64,000 nt of DNA from Eurosta solidaginis (GCF_040869045.1 NC_090320.1:254820978-254884977); one strand, 5' to 3'. Shown: positions 1-11,039, numbered from the stretch's first letter. A program made the numbers and translations. The notes: generated by a model from the sequence alone, not told the origin.

Positions 1-1195
1 TTCTGCCCTAAATTTGGTCTATCTGCATACATTTTAATAAGCTTTTTCTGTCTAATTCTGCCCCCCCCCTTCACTTTTTCTTAATGCTTTTATTCACTCC
101 TCCCGCCGGCTTTTTCGCTTCATCTATTTCTGTCTTCATCTCACTCTATCTCTTTATCAGTCTCCTTCTCCTTACCCATTTCTCTTCTCCCAAGTTCCTC
201 TCATTCTTCTTTATCCCTAATTGCCAGTCCCAGAGGGTGGTATGTATTTTGTTCCAGTCCCATTCCCACTCCGAGTCTCAGTCCCAGTCCTAGTCCTAAT
301 CCCTGTCCCAGTCCGTCTCTGGTCTACTACCCGGAAGAAAGGATCGTAAATACTAATATAGGCAAATTTATATACCAAATTACACGCAAATCGAATAGGA
401 CGTATGTAAGTAGGTATGTTTGTATTATTAATTCATGTATTTATTTCGGCTTCGCATGCATATTTATCAGTTTTGCAGGGTTGATGCGACTAAATCGAAT
501 ATCACAATGAAAATTACTTTAGAGCTCTCAGAAACAGCTTTTGCTTGATATTCATATTACACACACATTTTAGGGGTATCCGAGTCCACGTTTTGGCCTG
601 TACCTCGAGACCCTAGTCATATATCGGTATCGGTACTAAAGCACACATCAACAGCTCCAATTTGATACCCATAATGTAAAAACACATCCTGGTGTTACCC
701 TGATCCACGTTTTGGTCTATATCTCGAGACGCTACTCACATATAGGTATGAAAATTACCCTGTACTAATGCACTCACCAACAGCATCAATTTGATACCCA
801 TAATGTGAAAACACATCCTGGTGTTACCCTGATCCACGTTTTGGTCTATATCTCGAGACCCTTGTCACCAATAAGTATGAAAACTACATTGTACTAAGGC
901 ACTCATCAACAGTTTTCATTTGTTATCCATATTCTGTAAACACATTCTAGGGGTACCCGGGTCCATGTTTTGGCCCTAGCCACCCAGGGGTATGAAAAAT
1001 ACCAGGTATCAAAGTACTCATAAACAGCTTCCATTTGATACCCATATTGTACAAACACATCCGATGTCCACTTTAATGATCTCAAAACCCTAGCCAGAAC
1101 GGGATAAAATCCCTCAATTTCCAGCCAAATCGGTTCATCCGTTCTTGAGTTATACAAAGTGTAACTAACACCACTTTCTTTTATATATACATATA
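1..1195 (-). mobile_element. Non-autonomous Helitron-type element, copy D1a (cut by window edge)
   Basis: The window opens inside a repeat that recurs at 10156, 11040 and, inverted, at 37329-38346. The missing left edge would be the 3' CTAG terminus seen intact in those copies, so this copy reads on the minus strand. It contains a C-run at 61-70, an AGTCCC-type hexamer microsatellite at about 250-320, and three to four degenerate units of a minisatellite (about 560-1110) with the landmarks 'ccacgttttggtctatatctcgagaccc'-like, written here only as the core CTCGAGACCC. The right end is an AT-rich block after a 'gttatacaaagtgtaactaac'-like stretch, as in the other copies. No coding capacity is visible; the frames at 84-293 and 906-1259 are chance frames in repeat DNA. 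Confidence 0.75.
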
Positions 1196-1555
1196 TATAT
1201 CTTCGATACCCATAATATATGTATGTATATAAACCTTCTGAGGTTACCGTGGTCCACATTTTCGATATCTCCCAAACTAACTATGGTTACAAAATTAAAA
1301 ATACCTTGCATTAATATCCTCTTCAATGGCTACCGTTTGATATCCCATATCGCATGACCACATTTTAGGGTTACACTGGTCCACATTTTGGTCTATATAA
1401 TCAAAAACCTTTCTAAATCTTTGCAGGTTTTTTAGCATATAGACATGCAGATCCACCACCAAATCTATGCTCAAAATTTCATCTCAATCGGTTCAGCCGT
1501 TCTCGAGCTTTGCGGTCCAGAAAAAAACGGCTTTCAAAACATATATTAGTATAGA
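1196..1555 (-). mobile_element. Second, divergent Helitron-type fragment D1b
   Basis: Directly abutting D1a there are two more minisatellite units (GTCCACATTTT landmarks near 1250 and 1380). A 5'-terminal-like stretch then ends at 1555 in a minus-strand TCTATACTAATATATG. A Helitron 5' end should read A|TC. Here TC is present but the preceding minus-strand base is G, so the end is only a plausible terminus. It could be a divergent sister of D1a or the far half of one rearranged element. Confidence 0.5.
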
Positions 1556-2759
1556 CAACACGCTGGTTATGTAGAAAAGAAATTTATCTGAAATAATCTG
1601 TACAATTAAAGCTCACCCTGCGTATATAATGCTCGGTTACATCCGAAATTGGACACCCTTATTTTTTCCCTCATAATTCCCTCATATTTTTTTGGCTGTT
1701 AAAGTAAGAAATTGTGCTGTCTTTCTTACCCAAAGAAGGATATATGAACATACTGGCAGGCATGTACTAGGCAGGAAAGTATCATTAAGTAAGGTAAGCC
1801 TATAAGGATTTATTATGTACATACTTATAAACATAAAAATTTCTTTCTTAGACCGCATGTTTATATCGATTTTGTGGTTAAAAAGCAAACGTATATACGA
1901 AGAAAGCTGCTTATAAGGTGACATACATATTTCGCATAAACTTATTTATAAATGTACAAATTTATATATCAACAATATATATGCATAGCTTAATTTCGGG
2001 AATTTTCGTTGGCATTCTTGAACAGTAAGGAAAACTTTTAAGAACAAGTGAAACTGAATGAAGGTAAATCAAATAAATATTTAACAACAATGACACGAAT
2101 ATAAGGAAACTCTTGATTGCTCTATTGATTAATATGTACTTACGATATTGTGTGTCATATAACATTTGAAGTACCCTCTTCATATTCACGTAGTCCGGAA
2201 CTACAGAAAAGTTAATGCCATTTCCACCGCCAAGGACATCGCTATATTAAATTCAGCAGTTTAAATCATATAAAAGTGATAATGGGCGAACTAGGAGGGG
2301 TTCCGAACGCACGGCGGCAAATATTTAATAGACCTTAGCAGTTTTGAACTAGAGCCTTTCGCTAAAGGGCAAAGTATGAATAAAATAATAATTATGTAGT
2401 AAAATATTAATAAAAATGTAGTTACAATTTTTTATATTTATTTATTTATTTAAGTTGTTTATTGAGATATCCTCTCATGAAGGTCATCCCATGACTACAG
2501 TGTATTATTCTTAAGCGCGGCAAATTTTAAATAAGCCTGCTTTTCAAAATTGAAAAAATCATCTGAAAGAGTAAACAGAAGTCAAAAGCTACGATTGCGT
2601 TTTTTCCCGAAAACTCACGAGGTTATGTCTGGCAGCCTACATTAGCGGTTACGCTGGAGCTAAAGCGCTACTATTGACGCAGCGGCTGTTCTAAAAAATA
2701 CATTACCTTCATAATCTGCAAAAATTAAATACTTCCAAGTCTATGCAAAAAATATAATG
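1556..2759. other. AT-rich stretch without recognised gene
   Basis: About 1.2 kb with no recognisable protein or RNA gene. The short frames (1682-1924, 1962-2189 minus) have strongly AT-biased, low-complexity translations and no family likeness. A (TTTA)n microsatellite lies at about 2432-2455. Confidence 0.5.
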
Positions 2760-2763
2760 GAAG

Positions 2764-3085
2764 TTGAGCCTTTCCAAAAATAGAATAAAAAAGAAAACTA
2801 GTATAATATACAGTGATTCTGGGGCACTAAATATGAGCAGAAAGTTATCAAAATGCAAGCAGAAATTGAAGCGTATGACGTCTGAGAAAAAATCCAACGT
2901 CACGCCTAGCATTGTGAATAGCAAACACATTACAGCTATTCTAAAAAGACTTTTGCCAAGGACCTTATTTCAGTGCATGCTAAAGAGAGAAATCTATAGC
3001 CGATATGAAGGCCTCAGCAAAAAAAGGGAGTGCAAAATAATTCTTCATAGATATTCTTTTAAAAAAAATTATGATTCATTATCAT
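2764..3085 (+). pseudogene. Possible P-element-type transposase fragment
   Basis: An open frame of about 107 codons before it runs into the adjacent RTE repeat at 3089. The translation starts with a basic, coiled-coil-like stretch (MSRKLSKCKQKLKRM). It later has ILKRLLP and a motif ending in LHRYSFK..YDSL, which loosely resembles the F/Y-Y-SPKAYxxLR region downstream of the coiled coil in P-type transposases. No THAP zinc finger or catalytic residues are present. The likeness is weak and the frame may be fortuitous. The final ~35 codons of the full open frame (to 3192) come from the RTE repeat and are not part of it. Confidence 0.25.
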
Positions 3086-3088
3086 TTT

Positions 3089-3358
3089 TGGCGCTTAGCC
3101 GCCTTAGCTATTTTGACCGTTTTGTAACGAGTCGTGCTAGCTATCCCTTTTTCGCGATCACTGGCGCCAGTTGGGAGCAGAAAGGGAGCTGAAGTCTTCC
3201 TTCACCTGCCCCCTCCATCTCAGTGGAGGTCTCCTCATTCCTCTGCTTCTAAACGGTGTTAACTGAAATGCTATATTGGCCGAAGCGTTCACGTCCATTC
3301 TGGAAACACCACCTAGCCAGCAAAGTCTTTGGAATTTTATTCGCTGCACTATCATCAT
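3089..3358 (-). pseudogene. RTE-clade LINE, C-terminal end of reverse transcriptase ORF and 3' end
   Basis: Minus-strand frame 3158-3358 encodes IVQRIKFQRLCWLGGVSRMD followed by an RRPPLRWRGQV-like stretch and ends APNWRQ. RTE-clade polyproteins characteristically end with a QRIKxQRLRWLGHVxRM segment and a basic RGRPxxRWxDQV segment, so identity is strong although the copy is short. The 3' flank (3089-3157) ends in the TTGGCGCTTA sequence also seen at 13021-13095, 30527 and 57640, the family's 3' terminus. It is 5'-truncated, as usual for LINEs. Confidence 0.75.
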
Positions 3359-3559
3359 ATTTGCTTTAAGCTCATACAGCTTATCACTATAGCTCCTTCG
3401 TTACTCGCCGTCTATTCTTTGATCTAAAAGCTGTTTAGTGAGGGCAAAATATTTGACACTGTTGTGCATGTTCAGCATAAGTCAAATATTGTGTAATTCT
3501 TTTTTATGTATTTTTCAGCTCGTTCGATCTAAATGGGTTGAGTGCAAATAAAACGAGTT
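3359..3559. other. Unassigned spacer next to Penelope terminus
   Basis: About 200 bp with no coding likeness. Its right side may be the terminal-repeat portion of the Penelope-like element that starts at about 3560. Confidence 0.35.
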
Positions 3560-3615
3560 ATTTCACCTTACGGCCCAACGTTTCGCCAACTTCCTTGGCA
3601 TCTTCAGGGGCGGAT
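3560..3615 (-). ncRNA. Hammerhead-ribozyme-like motif in a Penelope-like terminal repeat
   Basis: On the minus strand from 3607 downward the order is CTGAAGA (3607-3601), a stem-loop GCCAA-GGAAG-TTGGC (3599-3585), GAAA (3584-3581), then CGTTGGGCCGTA. This matches the hammerhead core CUGANGA - stem II - GAAA. A short stem III is possible (ACG with CGU) and would place a GUA cleavage triplet at about 3571-3569. Stem I pairs CGCC (3612-3609) with GGUG (3567-3564) but has a mismatch at the first pair. Penelope-like retroelements are known to carry short-stem-III hammerhead motifs in their terminal repeats, and a Penelope C-terminal coding scrap lies just beyond. Activity is unproven; the mismatch suggests a decayed copy. 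Confidence 0.55.
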
Positions 3616-3868
3616 CTATATTTTTAACAATAAAACATACCAAACAACAACAGCTAATGATTCAGAATAATCCCTAGAAGAACATAGTTTCATACACCAA
3701 TAAATTGAAAACATTTACTTACATTGGTATTTTAAACATTGAAGCTAAAATACGAATTTAGACATTGATTGTTGTCATTAAACTAAAAAACTGATTTTTA
3801 CAATTAAAAACGATACCATCTAATGTGGTACACTTGTCATACTAAAACTAACTAAATAATATTAAAGC
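3616..3868 (-). mobile_element. 3' UTR of Penelope-like element
   Basis: AT-rich non-coding stretch between the Penelope C-terminal reading frame (ending at 3869) and the hammerhead-like terminal repeat (3560-3615). It is assigned only by position; no motifs of its own are recognised. Confidence 0.4.
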
Positions 3869-4018
3869 TCATAAGCATAATAGGTAGCTAGCCGCGATAC
3901 CGTCTGTGTCCTCTTTCTTGTTCATCGTTTTATCTCTGTTTTGCAAAATCCGTAAGCTCTCTAATGTGTATCGTGTTTTTTCTTTGGCTTCCTTGTCTAT
4001 AATTTTCGTGTTTTCTAT
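3869..4018 (-). pseudogene. Penelope-like element, last ~49 codons (GIY-YIG end) of the ORF
   Basis: The minus-strand frame from 4018 to the TGA at 3869-3871 reads ...ENTKIIDKEAKEKTRYTLES then LRILQNRDKTMNKKED and ends shortly after. The pattern 'E..KE......LES..I...RD..MNK.E' resembles the C-terminal tail of Penelope polyproteins after the GIY-YIG endonuclease. The frame is closed upstream by a TAA at 4019-4021, so this is a truncated remnant. It has no start codon and would escape gene finders. Its position upstream of the hammerhead-like terminal repeat supports the assignment. Confidence 0.5.
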
Positions 4019-4264
4019 TTAAGGGTCTGCGACCAAAGACATTAATATCTAGAGGGAAGTAATGGTATCCCTTATACCTAAAATATTTACTGTCATTCTC
4101 TCAGAGTTTATTTTTAAACGGTTTTATTTAGCTTGATTTGACAGGCTGGCTGGCTGGCTGGCCGGCAGGAATTTTGTAATTGAAATTTAAGTAACTTCCT
4201 GATAAGCTACAAGCTTGAAACTTGGAATATAATTCAGACCCGATGACAATGCAATAATAAGAAA

Positions 4265-4590
4265 AAAACTCCGATAGGTGGCGAAGGGATCGAAATATTA
4301 TTATTATTATTAATATTGTGGTCCGATTTGGTTCATTTTTGGAACACATAACACGTTCATGAATAAAAAGCGACCTATTAAAAAAACAAATCGCCGCTAG
4401 GTGGCGCAAGAATCGAGATATTCAAAAAAATATTATTTGTGGTTCGATTTGGCTCATATTTGGAACATATAATACATACAAGAATAGAAAGAGACCTATG
4501 AAAAAATCGCCGCTAGGTAGCGCAAGGATTGAGATATTAAAAATACTTGTATTTGTGGTCCGATTTGGTTCATATTTGGAACAGTCCTGT
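4265..4590. repeat. Three-copy ~118-bp tandem repeat
   Basis: Units share CCGATTTGGTTCATATTTGG-like landmarks at about 4324, 4444 and 4561 (spacing 120 and 117) and a GCCGCTAGGTGGCGCAAG-like landmark at 4391 and 4510, with a diverged version at 4270. A GGCT microsatellite (4141-4160) precedes it. Minus-strand frames at 4128-4409 and 4422-4604 are by-products of the repeat. Confidence 0.7.
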
Positions 4591-4792
4591 AGAAGAGACA
4601 TCAAAATACTTTGGAGTTCGGGGTGGGACGAGCATACGTGGCGCAGAGTCGAGTAAAGTCTTTGGAAGGATTTTGTATTGAGGACTTAGATTGTAACAAA
4701 TAGTCAGGAAAGAGTCCTTGTGAATGAGAAATAATAGACAATTAAATAAAGACTAAAAACTTGAAAATTAAATAATTAAAAAAGTTTTAAGT

Positions 4793-5168
4793 AAAACAGT
4801 TTTATTAAAAACAATACTTACATGAATTAATAATAATACTATAAGCTAGAAAATAATTAGGTTGGTCCGAGGTACTAGTCATCACACTCCTCATCAATCT
4901 AGGGCGTTGATCAGACAATTGAATAAAACGTTGGACGCGTAAAATTTCTATTTATAGTCATATATAAGACCAACTGCACCTTAATAAGGTTATGCTGCGC
5001 CTCACATTTTTAGAAATTTCACGCGTCAAACGCTTTTGTTTAATTGTCTGATCAACGCCATAGATTGATGAGGAGTGTGATGACTAGTACCTCGGACCAA
5101 CCTAATTATTTTCAAGCTTTTAATATTATTATTACTTCATGTAAGTATTGTTTTCAATAAAACGGTTT
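4793..5168. mobile_element. Foldback (long inverted repeat) element
   Basis: The left arm 4793-4949 is the near-perfect reverse complement of the right arm 5012-5168 (157 nt each) around a 62-nt loop. Shared blocks include TTGGTCCGAGGTACTAGTCA at 4862-4881 and its complement in the right arm. There is no internal ORF. Structure fits a foldback/MITE-type DNA element. I could not define a target-site duplication with confidence because the flanks are A/T-rich. Confidence 0.75.
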
Positions 5169-6699
5169 AGATAATTCAAAAAATTCTTTTTTAGTTATTT
5201 TATTAATAAATGACTCATATTGAAAGTATGCAGCTCTGCAGTAATTAGCTGAGTCATTCTTTAGCTGATTTTCGTCATGTTACTAAAATCATGGAAGTTA
5301 ACGCCTACACAAGTGTTAAGATACCTTGGTTTAAAGGAATTCCACATATCCGTGATGTGTTCGATGTACAATCGGTTGCTTGACAGGCTCATACTCTAGC
5401 TGTATGCAGGGATGGTCCTAAAACGCTTCAAGTATTTGTCAAAAGGACGAAGTAATTTTATAACAAAGATTCTGGTTTTAGATAGGGTTTTTCAGTATAG
5501 TAGTTAATCAAACTTCTGGTAACGCAATGGACTCACTCAATCTATATGAAGTGCTCACGGACTTAAAGCCTTCGACGCTACTTCCGAGCTTAAAAATTTA
5601 CAGGATTTCCAATTGACTAATTTATTTTTTTTGTTGCACCCAAAAAAATATAAGTTAATTTTTTCTCATCTTCCGTTGATTTACAAGATTTTATGGCAGA
5701 ATAAAAAATAAATAAAAATTTTTGCCAACATTGCACATTTCCTTTTTTTTTGTGATATTCATTTAGAATTTCACACTTTTAAATGACAAAAAAATCAAAT
5801 ATAATATACCGATCAGTCGAAACGCTTCATCTTAAATTATAGTTATATAACAACACACTTCACTCAATACCAACTTTACAAGTGACATCCTACCGGCTGA
5901 GATTATGAATGCATTTCAGTACAGCTTGTAACGTTAAACACTTTGGCAGTTTGATACTTGCCTGCATGATTTTCAAATCATCGCTCAAAAATCATTTATT
6001 ATACCAACGTCACTGCAGTTTATGTGGTAGTTCGTGCTGTCGCTTTTTTTACTTTTGTGCACAAAAATTTGGTTTACGTCATTTCTTATGATCTGCATAA
6101 TATTCACCCTTCATTGCTCTTGTGCTTGCATAAACCTACAAACGCACATACATATGTATGTATGGAGATATGTGACATTGTAATTCAGTTGCCTACATAT
6201 GTTCATTTATAGAGCTTTTCACGTTTATTTATTTTCGCTTAACTTTTCCTTTTTTATGCTTTTTCTTCTACGTTCGTTAGAATGGTTTTCATTTCATGCC
6301 ACAAATCCTGCTGCCACAGTAATAGCAATTGTAATAACAAAACAATAATAACCTTTCCTGTCTTCGAGTAACATATCTCTATATATCGGTGTTTAAGTTA
6401 AATTGTATACTCAGTTGTGCTTTCTGTTCGAAGAAAATTATCTGTGCGTTGCCACGTTTTCGATAAATACTTTAATTACACCGACAGATATTACTCTAGT
6501 AAAATTGGCAAATTGGGTTTGTTGTTTTTAAATTAATAGACATTAGTTAGATAAAACTGATTGTACTATGGTTAACTCAAACTAGTTTTTTGTCAAGAGG
6601 ACATACATATAAAGGCGGAGCGTACATTGCCGGACTCAGTTGAAATTTATTGCACTCCTCTTTATATTTTTGTTCCTCATAAAAATTTTTATAGTGGTT
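5169..6699. other. No recognised gene
   Basis: About 1.5 kb of AT-rich sequence. Frames at 5909-6091 and 6024-6212 overlap in different frames and have no family likeness. CATACATATGTATGTAT (near 6148) is a spacer motif common in higher flies. I see nothing else assignable. Confidence 0.5.
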
Positions 6700-7770
6700 A
6701 TGCTAAAATTTGAATATCAAACCTCATCAAGATAATGTCTTTGTGCAAAGAGATATTTTTCTTTTCTTTTGGAGTTTTAAATGGACTTTTTGTACGACTA
6801 GATATCTCAATCCTATTTTATCCTTAATAATTCGACCTTATAAATCTCGAAGTTTCGTTCAAAGTTTCAGGTCGCTGGGTTATCGGAAATATCATAAATA
6901 CACTAAAGTAAAATTTTCAAGTTTGGACTACTCTTTTTGAATTTTCACGGCCTCTGGTTGCATTGTCATGGTGAATTAATTCTAAGTCCCAAACATCATT
7001 CTCTAAGGGAAGTTACTTCAATAGTGGTGGCAAGATGCTACATGTTGTAAAAGAACTTTCTAAATATCACCAAATATCTCTATTCCTGTACCATAAAGAA
7101 TACTCTTTTATCCTAAGTATTATAACCTAATAGAGCCCAAAGTTTCTTTCAAAGTTAGGGTCTCAGGCCGGGAAATACCTGCAAGTTCGAAAGAAAAACT
7201 TCGAGGTTCGGCCAATTTTTTGTGTTTTCACGATTCTTGAGCCACTTAGCGACAATTTTTTTTCCCTCCTGTTGCATTGTCAAGCATCTAGCTCTACGGC
7301 AAGTTATCAAAATAGCCGTCCCAAGATTCTCTATCCCTGTCCAATGGAGAAATTCGAAGCTAAATTCTAAGTTTCAAATCACTGGGTTGTCGGGAAGTTC
7401 CTTAAAACTCGACAGCAAAATTTCCAAGCGTTTCAGTAAATAGCCAGCGCAATCTTCCATATTTTGTATGTGAAGTTTCTAAATATCTCTAAATATATCG
7501 TTGCCCGTCTCATATAGAAACTCGGACACGCTATATATAACAACCTAATAAAGAGTTCTTTAAAACTCGAAACCAAATTTCCCAAGTTCGTATAGTTTTT
7601 ATAACTTTCACGGTCCCTGATTCACCTAGAAAAGTTGCTTTTCCCTCACGATAAATTTTTACCGCGTTCCGATTTGTTTTCCAAGTTTCAAGTCTCTTTC
7701 TCTCCCGAAATATACTCAAAAATGGATTGAAAGACTCTCCAATTTGTATGGAAATTGGCTGAAAAACAGC
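6700..7770. repeat. Degenerate tandem array, period roughly 220-320 bp
   Basis: A block with 'AAAGTTTCAGGTCGCTGGGTTATCGG' character recurs in diverged form near 6854, 7144, 7361 and 7680 (short landmarks: GTTTCAxxTCxCTGGG, then GGAAxTxCC). Each is followed by AACTCGA/AATTTCCAAG-like and 'TTTTCACGG'-like blocks. The units are old and vary in length. Frames at 6710-6940, 7222-7443 and 7531-7776 fall inside it and show the same repeated words, so I treat them as repeat by-products. Confidence 0.55.
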
Positions 7771-7799
7771 AAACAAAATTAATATAATGGAAGTAAAGA

Positions 7800-8245
7800 T
7801 AGCATATTCTCAATCACTCTTATCGATTTTTCTGTGAAAATAATTGATTTCAGTGAACCGTTGTCGATATCATGAAAAAAATTACATCGGCAATATAGAT
7901 AAACTTATGCTCACGACGCTTATTACTTTGTTCCTTTAGACATGGTGGTCGACGAGATTTGGGTTTCTTATCCATTTCAAATGAGTAACCGATTTGTTAT
8001 TGGTGTGTTACCGACGAGATATAGACGAACTATCAATTTTTTCGAAGTGTTTTGAACTTTCCTTGGATAACAAAGTCCATCACGTATTTATCGACAATTT
8101 TTCAATTCGCTTTCGATTTACTATAGAGAAGTTATCGGCATGTTATCGACTTCTTATCAAAAAGTTGTACCTTTGTTATCGAAAGGTCATCAATTTGATA
8201 TTGCAAGTTACCCATAAATCTCCCAAAAAAGTTTGGATTGTATAT
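7800..8245. repeat. TTATCG-motif array, block 1
   Basis: GTTATCGA, GTTACCGA, TTATCAAA and similar words recur about every 15-25 bp over ~450 bp. The array continues beyond the SINE at 8246-8615, so it was one array before that insertion. Similar arrays lie at 51838, 55070 and 56336. The plus-strand frame 7994-8248 is made of these words. Confidence 0.6.
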
Positions 8246-8615
8246 TAAAAAAATAAAATAAAAATAAATGTAAGGCGCTATAACCTCCGAAGAGATCTAA
8301 GACCGAGCTTTTCTTCAAATTTGCGTCGTGCTCCTCTTGATTTTCCCTACAAATTGGCCGGACCGGACCTACTTATTTTATGCCGACTCCGAACGGCATC
8401 TGCAAGGCAGATGAGTTTTCACTTAGAGCATTTCATGGCAGAAATACACTCCGAACGCTTGTCAGACACTGCCGAGGAGCGACCCCACTTAGAAAAATTT
8501 TATTCTAATTGAAAATCCTTATTTCTAAAATTTTGATGTTGCTTTGTCCGGGGTGTGAACCCAGGGCATACGGTGTGGTAGGAGGAGCACGCTACTATCA
8601 CACCACGGTGGCCGC
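8246..8615 (-). mobile_element. tRNA-derived SINE, copy S1 (full length)
   Basis: Minus-strand SINE. The head at 8615 downward contains an A-box-like GTGTGATAGTAGCGTGC and a B-box-like GGGTTCACACCCC. The body has the conserved CTCATCTGCCTTGCAGATGC block, and the 3' end is GCGCCTTACATTTATTT-like with an A/T tail at 8246-8275. The same family occurs at 13970/17414, 20308, 42962, 54319 and 56826. It splits the TTATCG array, so it is younger than the array. The open frame 8321-8512 is accidental. Confidence 0.85.
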
Positions 8616-8890
8616 TATCGATTATTTATAGAAAAGTTATCGACATGTTTTAAAAACCGAATCGATTTGTTGTCGGAGACTTATCGTTTTGTTTTGAAAA
8701 GTTATCGATTCCTTGTATGTATGTTATCAAATTGATATTTTCGTGTTATCTATCTTGTATGAAAAATTTATCAGGATTTTCTCGAAAACTATTCTAGGCA
8801 TGTTATGGATTTATTATCGATGAATTGTTGGTTTGTGTTTAATTTATATCCATACCAAAGTGATATCGGTTTGTTATGTATCTAATACCG
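8616..8890. repeat. TTATCG-motif array, block 2
   Basis: Continuation of the array at 7800-8245 after the inserted SINE. AGTTATCGAC, CTTATCGTTTTG, AGTTATCGATT and GTTATCAAATTG follow one another at ~20-bp spacing. Confidence 0.6.
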
Positions 8891-8898
8891 ATGGAACT

Positions 8899-9177
8899 TC
8901 AAAGCAATCGATGATACATCTCCAACCCGTCGGTTGGAAGCCGATGAGAAAAAAATAATACTATGTTTTCACCAAACCCAAGCTTTGTGGTGCCCCGTTT
9001 GGGTTCGGTGGAATCGTAGTACAAGAAGACGTTGACCTGCAGATCGCAAGCGGATAACAATAACGATAGGTTTTCTTCCGATAATAAAAATCCGACGAAG
9101 CTCTTCTTCAATAACCCAGCACTATTCGTTTCCGGCAGAGTTACCTCTTTCGTATTATAACTCCAATCACTGGGCAA
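8899..9177 (-). CDS. Unrecognised 92-codon open frame
   Basis: A single uninterrupted minus-strand frame from ATG at 9177 with ordinary amino-acid composition (LLSACDLQVNVFLYYDSTEP, then a TTKLGFGENIVLFF segment). It has no transmembrane-like or repeat character that would explain it away. I recognise no family. It lies directly beside a TTATCG array. No splice sites or promoter could be assigned. It may be an exon or retroelement scrap, or chance. Confidence 0.2.
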   Translation of the reverse strand: MPSDWSYNTKEVTLPETNSAGLLKKSFVGFLLSEENLSLLLSACDLQVNVFLYYDSTEPKRGTTKLGFGENIVLFFSHRLPTDGLEMYHRLL

Positions 9178-10155
9178 TCTATGTTAATTGAAAATCAAGT
9201 TTTCAAAACTTAAGCCTGTATATTTACACTTCGATATTCACGAGTACTTGGTACTCAAGTGAATTGGTTGATTTTAAGAGCCTCTTTCTTTCAGTGTAAT
9301 GTGTTCTAACATAACTTAGATAAAAATTTATCGAGCTTTTGCGTATCCAAGCAGCAGGAGCCATCATTGAATATGCGGTTAATACAACACACTTCATTTC
9401 ACTCTTCAGTTCTTATGTACTGCAAATTTTGCCTTTGCATGGGCAAGATCAAAACATCAAGCTAGGTATATCATTTTCAGTTTCACCCAAGGAAATATTA
9501 CCTTACAAGTAATATGTATTAGTGTTTTTTCAGCATGCGAAAATGCCACAAAATTCATCCTTTTCAGGTGTGTGTCATCTTAATAATGTGTTGAAAGTTA
9601 AAGAAACTCAGCATGTGGCCATGAAGAAGTTATTGAGCTGTAGATATTGCGATTGAATGCGTTTTGTTGTTGATATTTCATGTTTTATGTGTTTTTTTAT
9701 ACCCCTCACACCCACGTTACTCATGAGTCGGCGAGTAAAGTGTGTTTACTTTTATGTTGGTTTGGTATTTTCTTTTTCATTGCATGTTTATTCATATTTT
9801 CTTTGGAATTTGTGATGAATTTTTGTGCTTCATTTGTATAGGTACGAATTTTCGGGAATGCTTTGAAGCATAAATTGTTTAATAACTCTGAGAAAGAATA
9901 TACCTGAATATACAAATGTTGGTATCTTTTTTTTTTTTTTTGTTTTTTTTTAAAGTGGGATATTTCAAATACTTGAAGCATTCACTTTGTAACATTTACT
10001 CAACACGTTTGGTTGTCTTATTCGGATGAAATCGAACAATAAGAACTAAGCTAATAGCATTTATCGTATAGTTCATTTAGCGTCAGTTGTTTGAAACTAA
10101 GTATATTCAAAAATGGGCGTATTTATTGAGCGATTTTGCCCACTTATATTATAAA
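9178..10155. other. No recognised gene
   Basis: About 1 kb, AT-rich, with a T-run at 9928-9950. The minus frame 9721-9981 is low-complexity, lysine-rich and crosses the homopolymer, so I do not support it. Confidence 0.5.
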
Positions 10156-11039
10156 CTAGCAGACCCGTCAGACGTTATTCTGCCCTAAATTTGGTATATC
10201 TGCATACATTTAAATAAGCTTTTTCTCTCTAACTTTTCCCTCACCTATTTACTTCTTCTTAATCATTTTATTCACTCCTCCCTCCGTCTTTTTCGCTTCA
10301 TCTATCTCTATTTTGGTCGCACTATATCTCTTTCTCAGTTTCCTTATCCTCCCCTCTTTTCTTTCTCTCAACTTTTTCCCACTCTTCGCCAGTCCCAGAG
10401 GGTGGTATGTATTTTGTTCCAGTCCCATTCCGAGTTCCAGTCCCACTCCGAGTCTCAGTCCCAATCGTAGTCCTAATCTCATTCCCAGCCCGTCTCTGGT
10501 CTACTTCCCCGAAAAAAGGATTGTAAGTACTAATATAGGCACATTTATATACCAAATTTCAGGCAATTCGAATAGGACGTATGTAAATAGGTATGTGGGT
10601 ATTATCAATTCATGCTTTTATTCGGCTTCGCAAGCATATTTATCAGTTTTGCCAGGTTGATGCGGCTAAATCGAATATCGCAATGAAAATTACTTTAAAG
10701 TTCTGAGCAACAGCTTTCATTGCACACACATTCTAGGGGTACCCGGGTCCATATTTTGGCCTATATCTCAAGACCCTAGTCACCCACGGGTACGAAAAAT
10801 ACCCCGTATCCAAGTACTCATAAACAGTTTCCATTTCATGCCCACATTGTACAAACATATCCCAGGATTACCCAGGTCCACGTTTTGATCTCAAGACCCT
10901 ATCCAGAACGGGATAAAAAGTATACTATGTCTGTCTCCTGGCTCTAAACTACCCCTCCTCCAATTTTCAGCCAAATCTGTTCATCCGTTCTTGAGTTATA
11001 AATAGTGTAACTAACACCACTTTCTCTTATATATGTATA
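10156..11039 (-). mobile_element. Non-autonomous Helitron-type element, copy D2
   Basis: The minus-strand 3' end is CTAG at 10156-10159, with a short hairpin just upstream (CAGA/TCTG, 10169-10182), the classical Helitron 3' signature. Inside are the AGTCCC hexamer microsatellite (about 10395-10500) and about two minisatellite units (10730-10920). The AT-rich minus-strand 5' side ends against D3's CTAG at 11040. Frames at 10249-10660 on both strands come from the hexamer repeat (Gly-Leu/Gly-Thr on one strand, Ser-Pro on the other) and are not genes. Confidence 0.8.

Noticed and set aside
10249..10660. Gly/Leu-rich, Gly/Thr-rich and Ser/Pro-rich open frames on both strands
   Set aside because: They are translations of the AGTCCC-type hexamer microsatellite inside Helitron D2; open in several frames at once.
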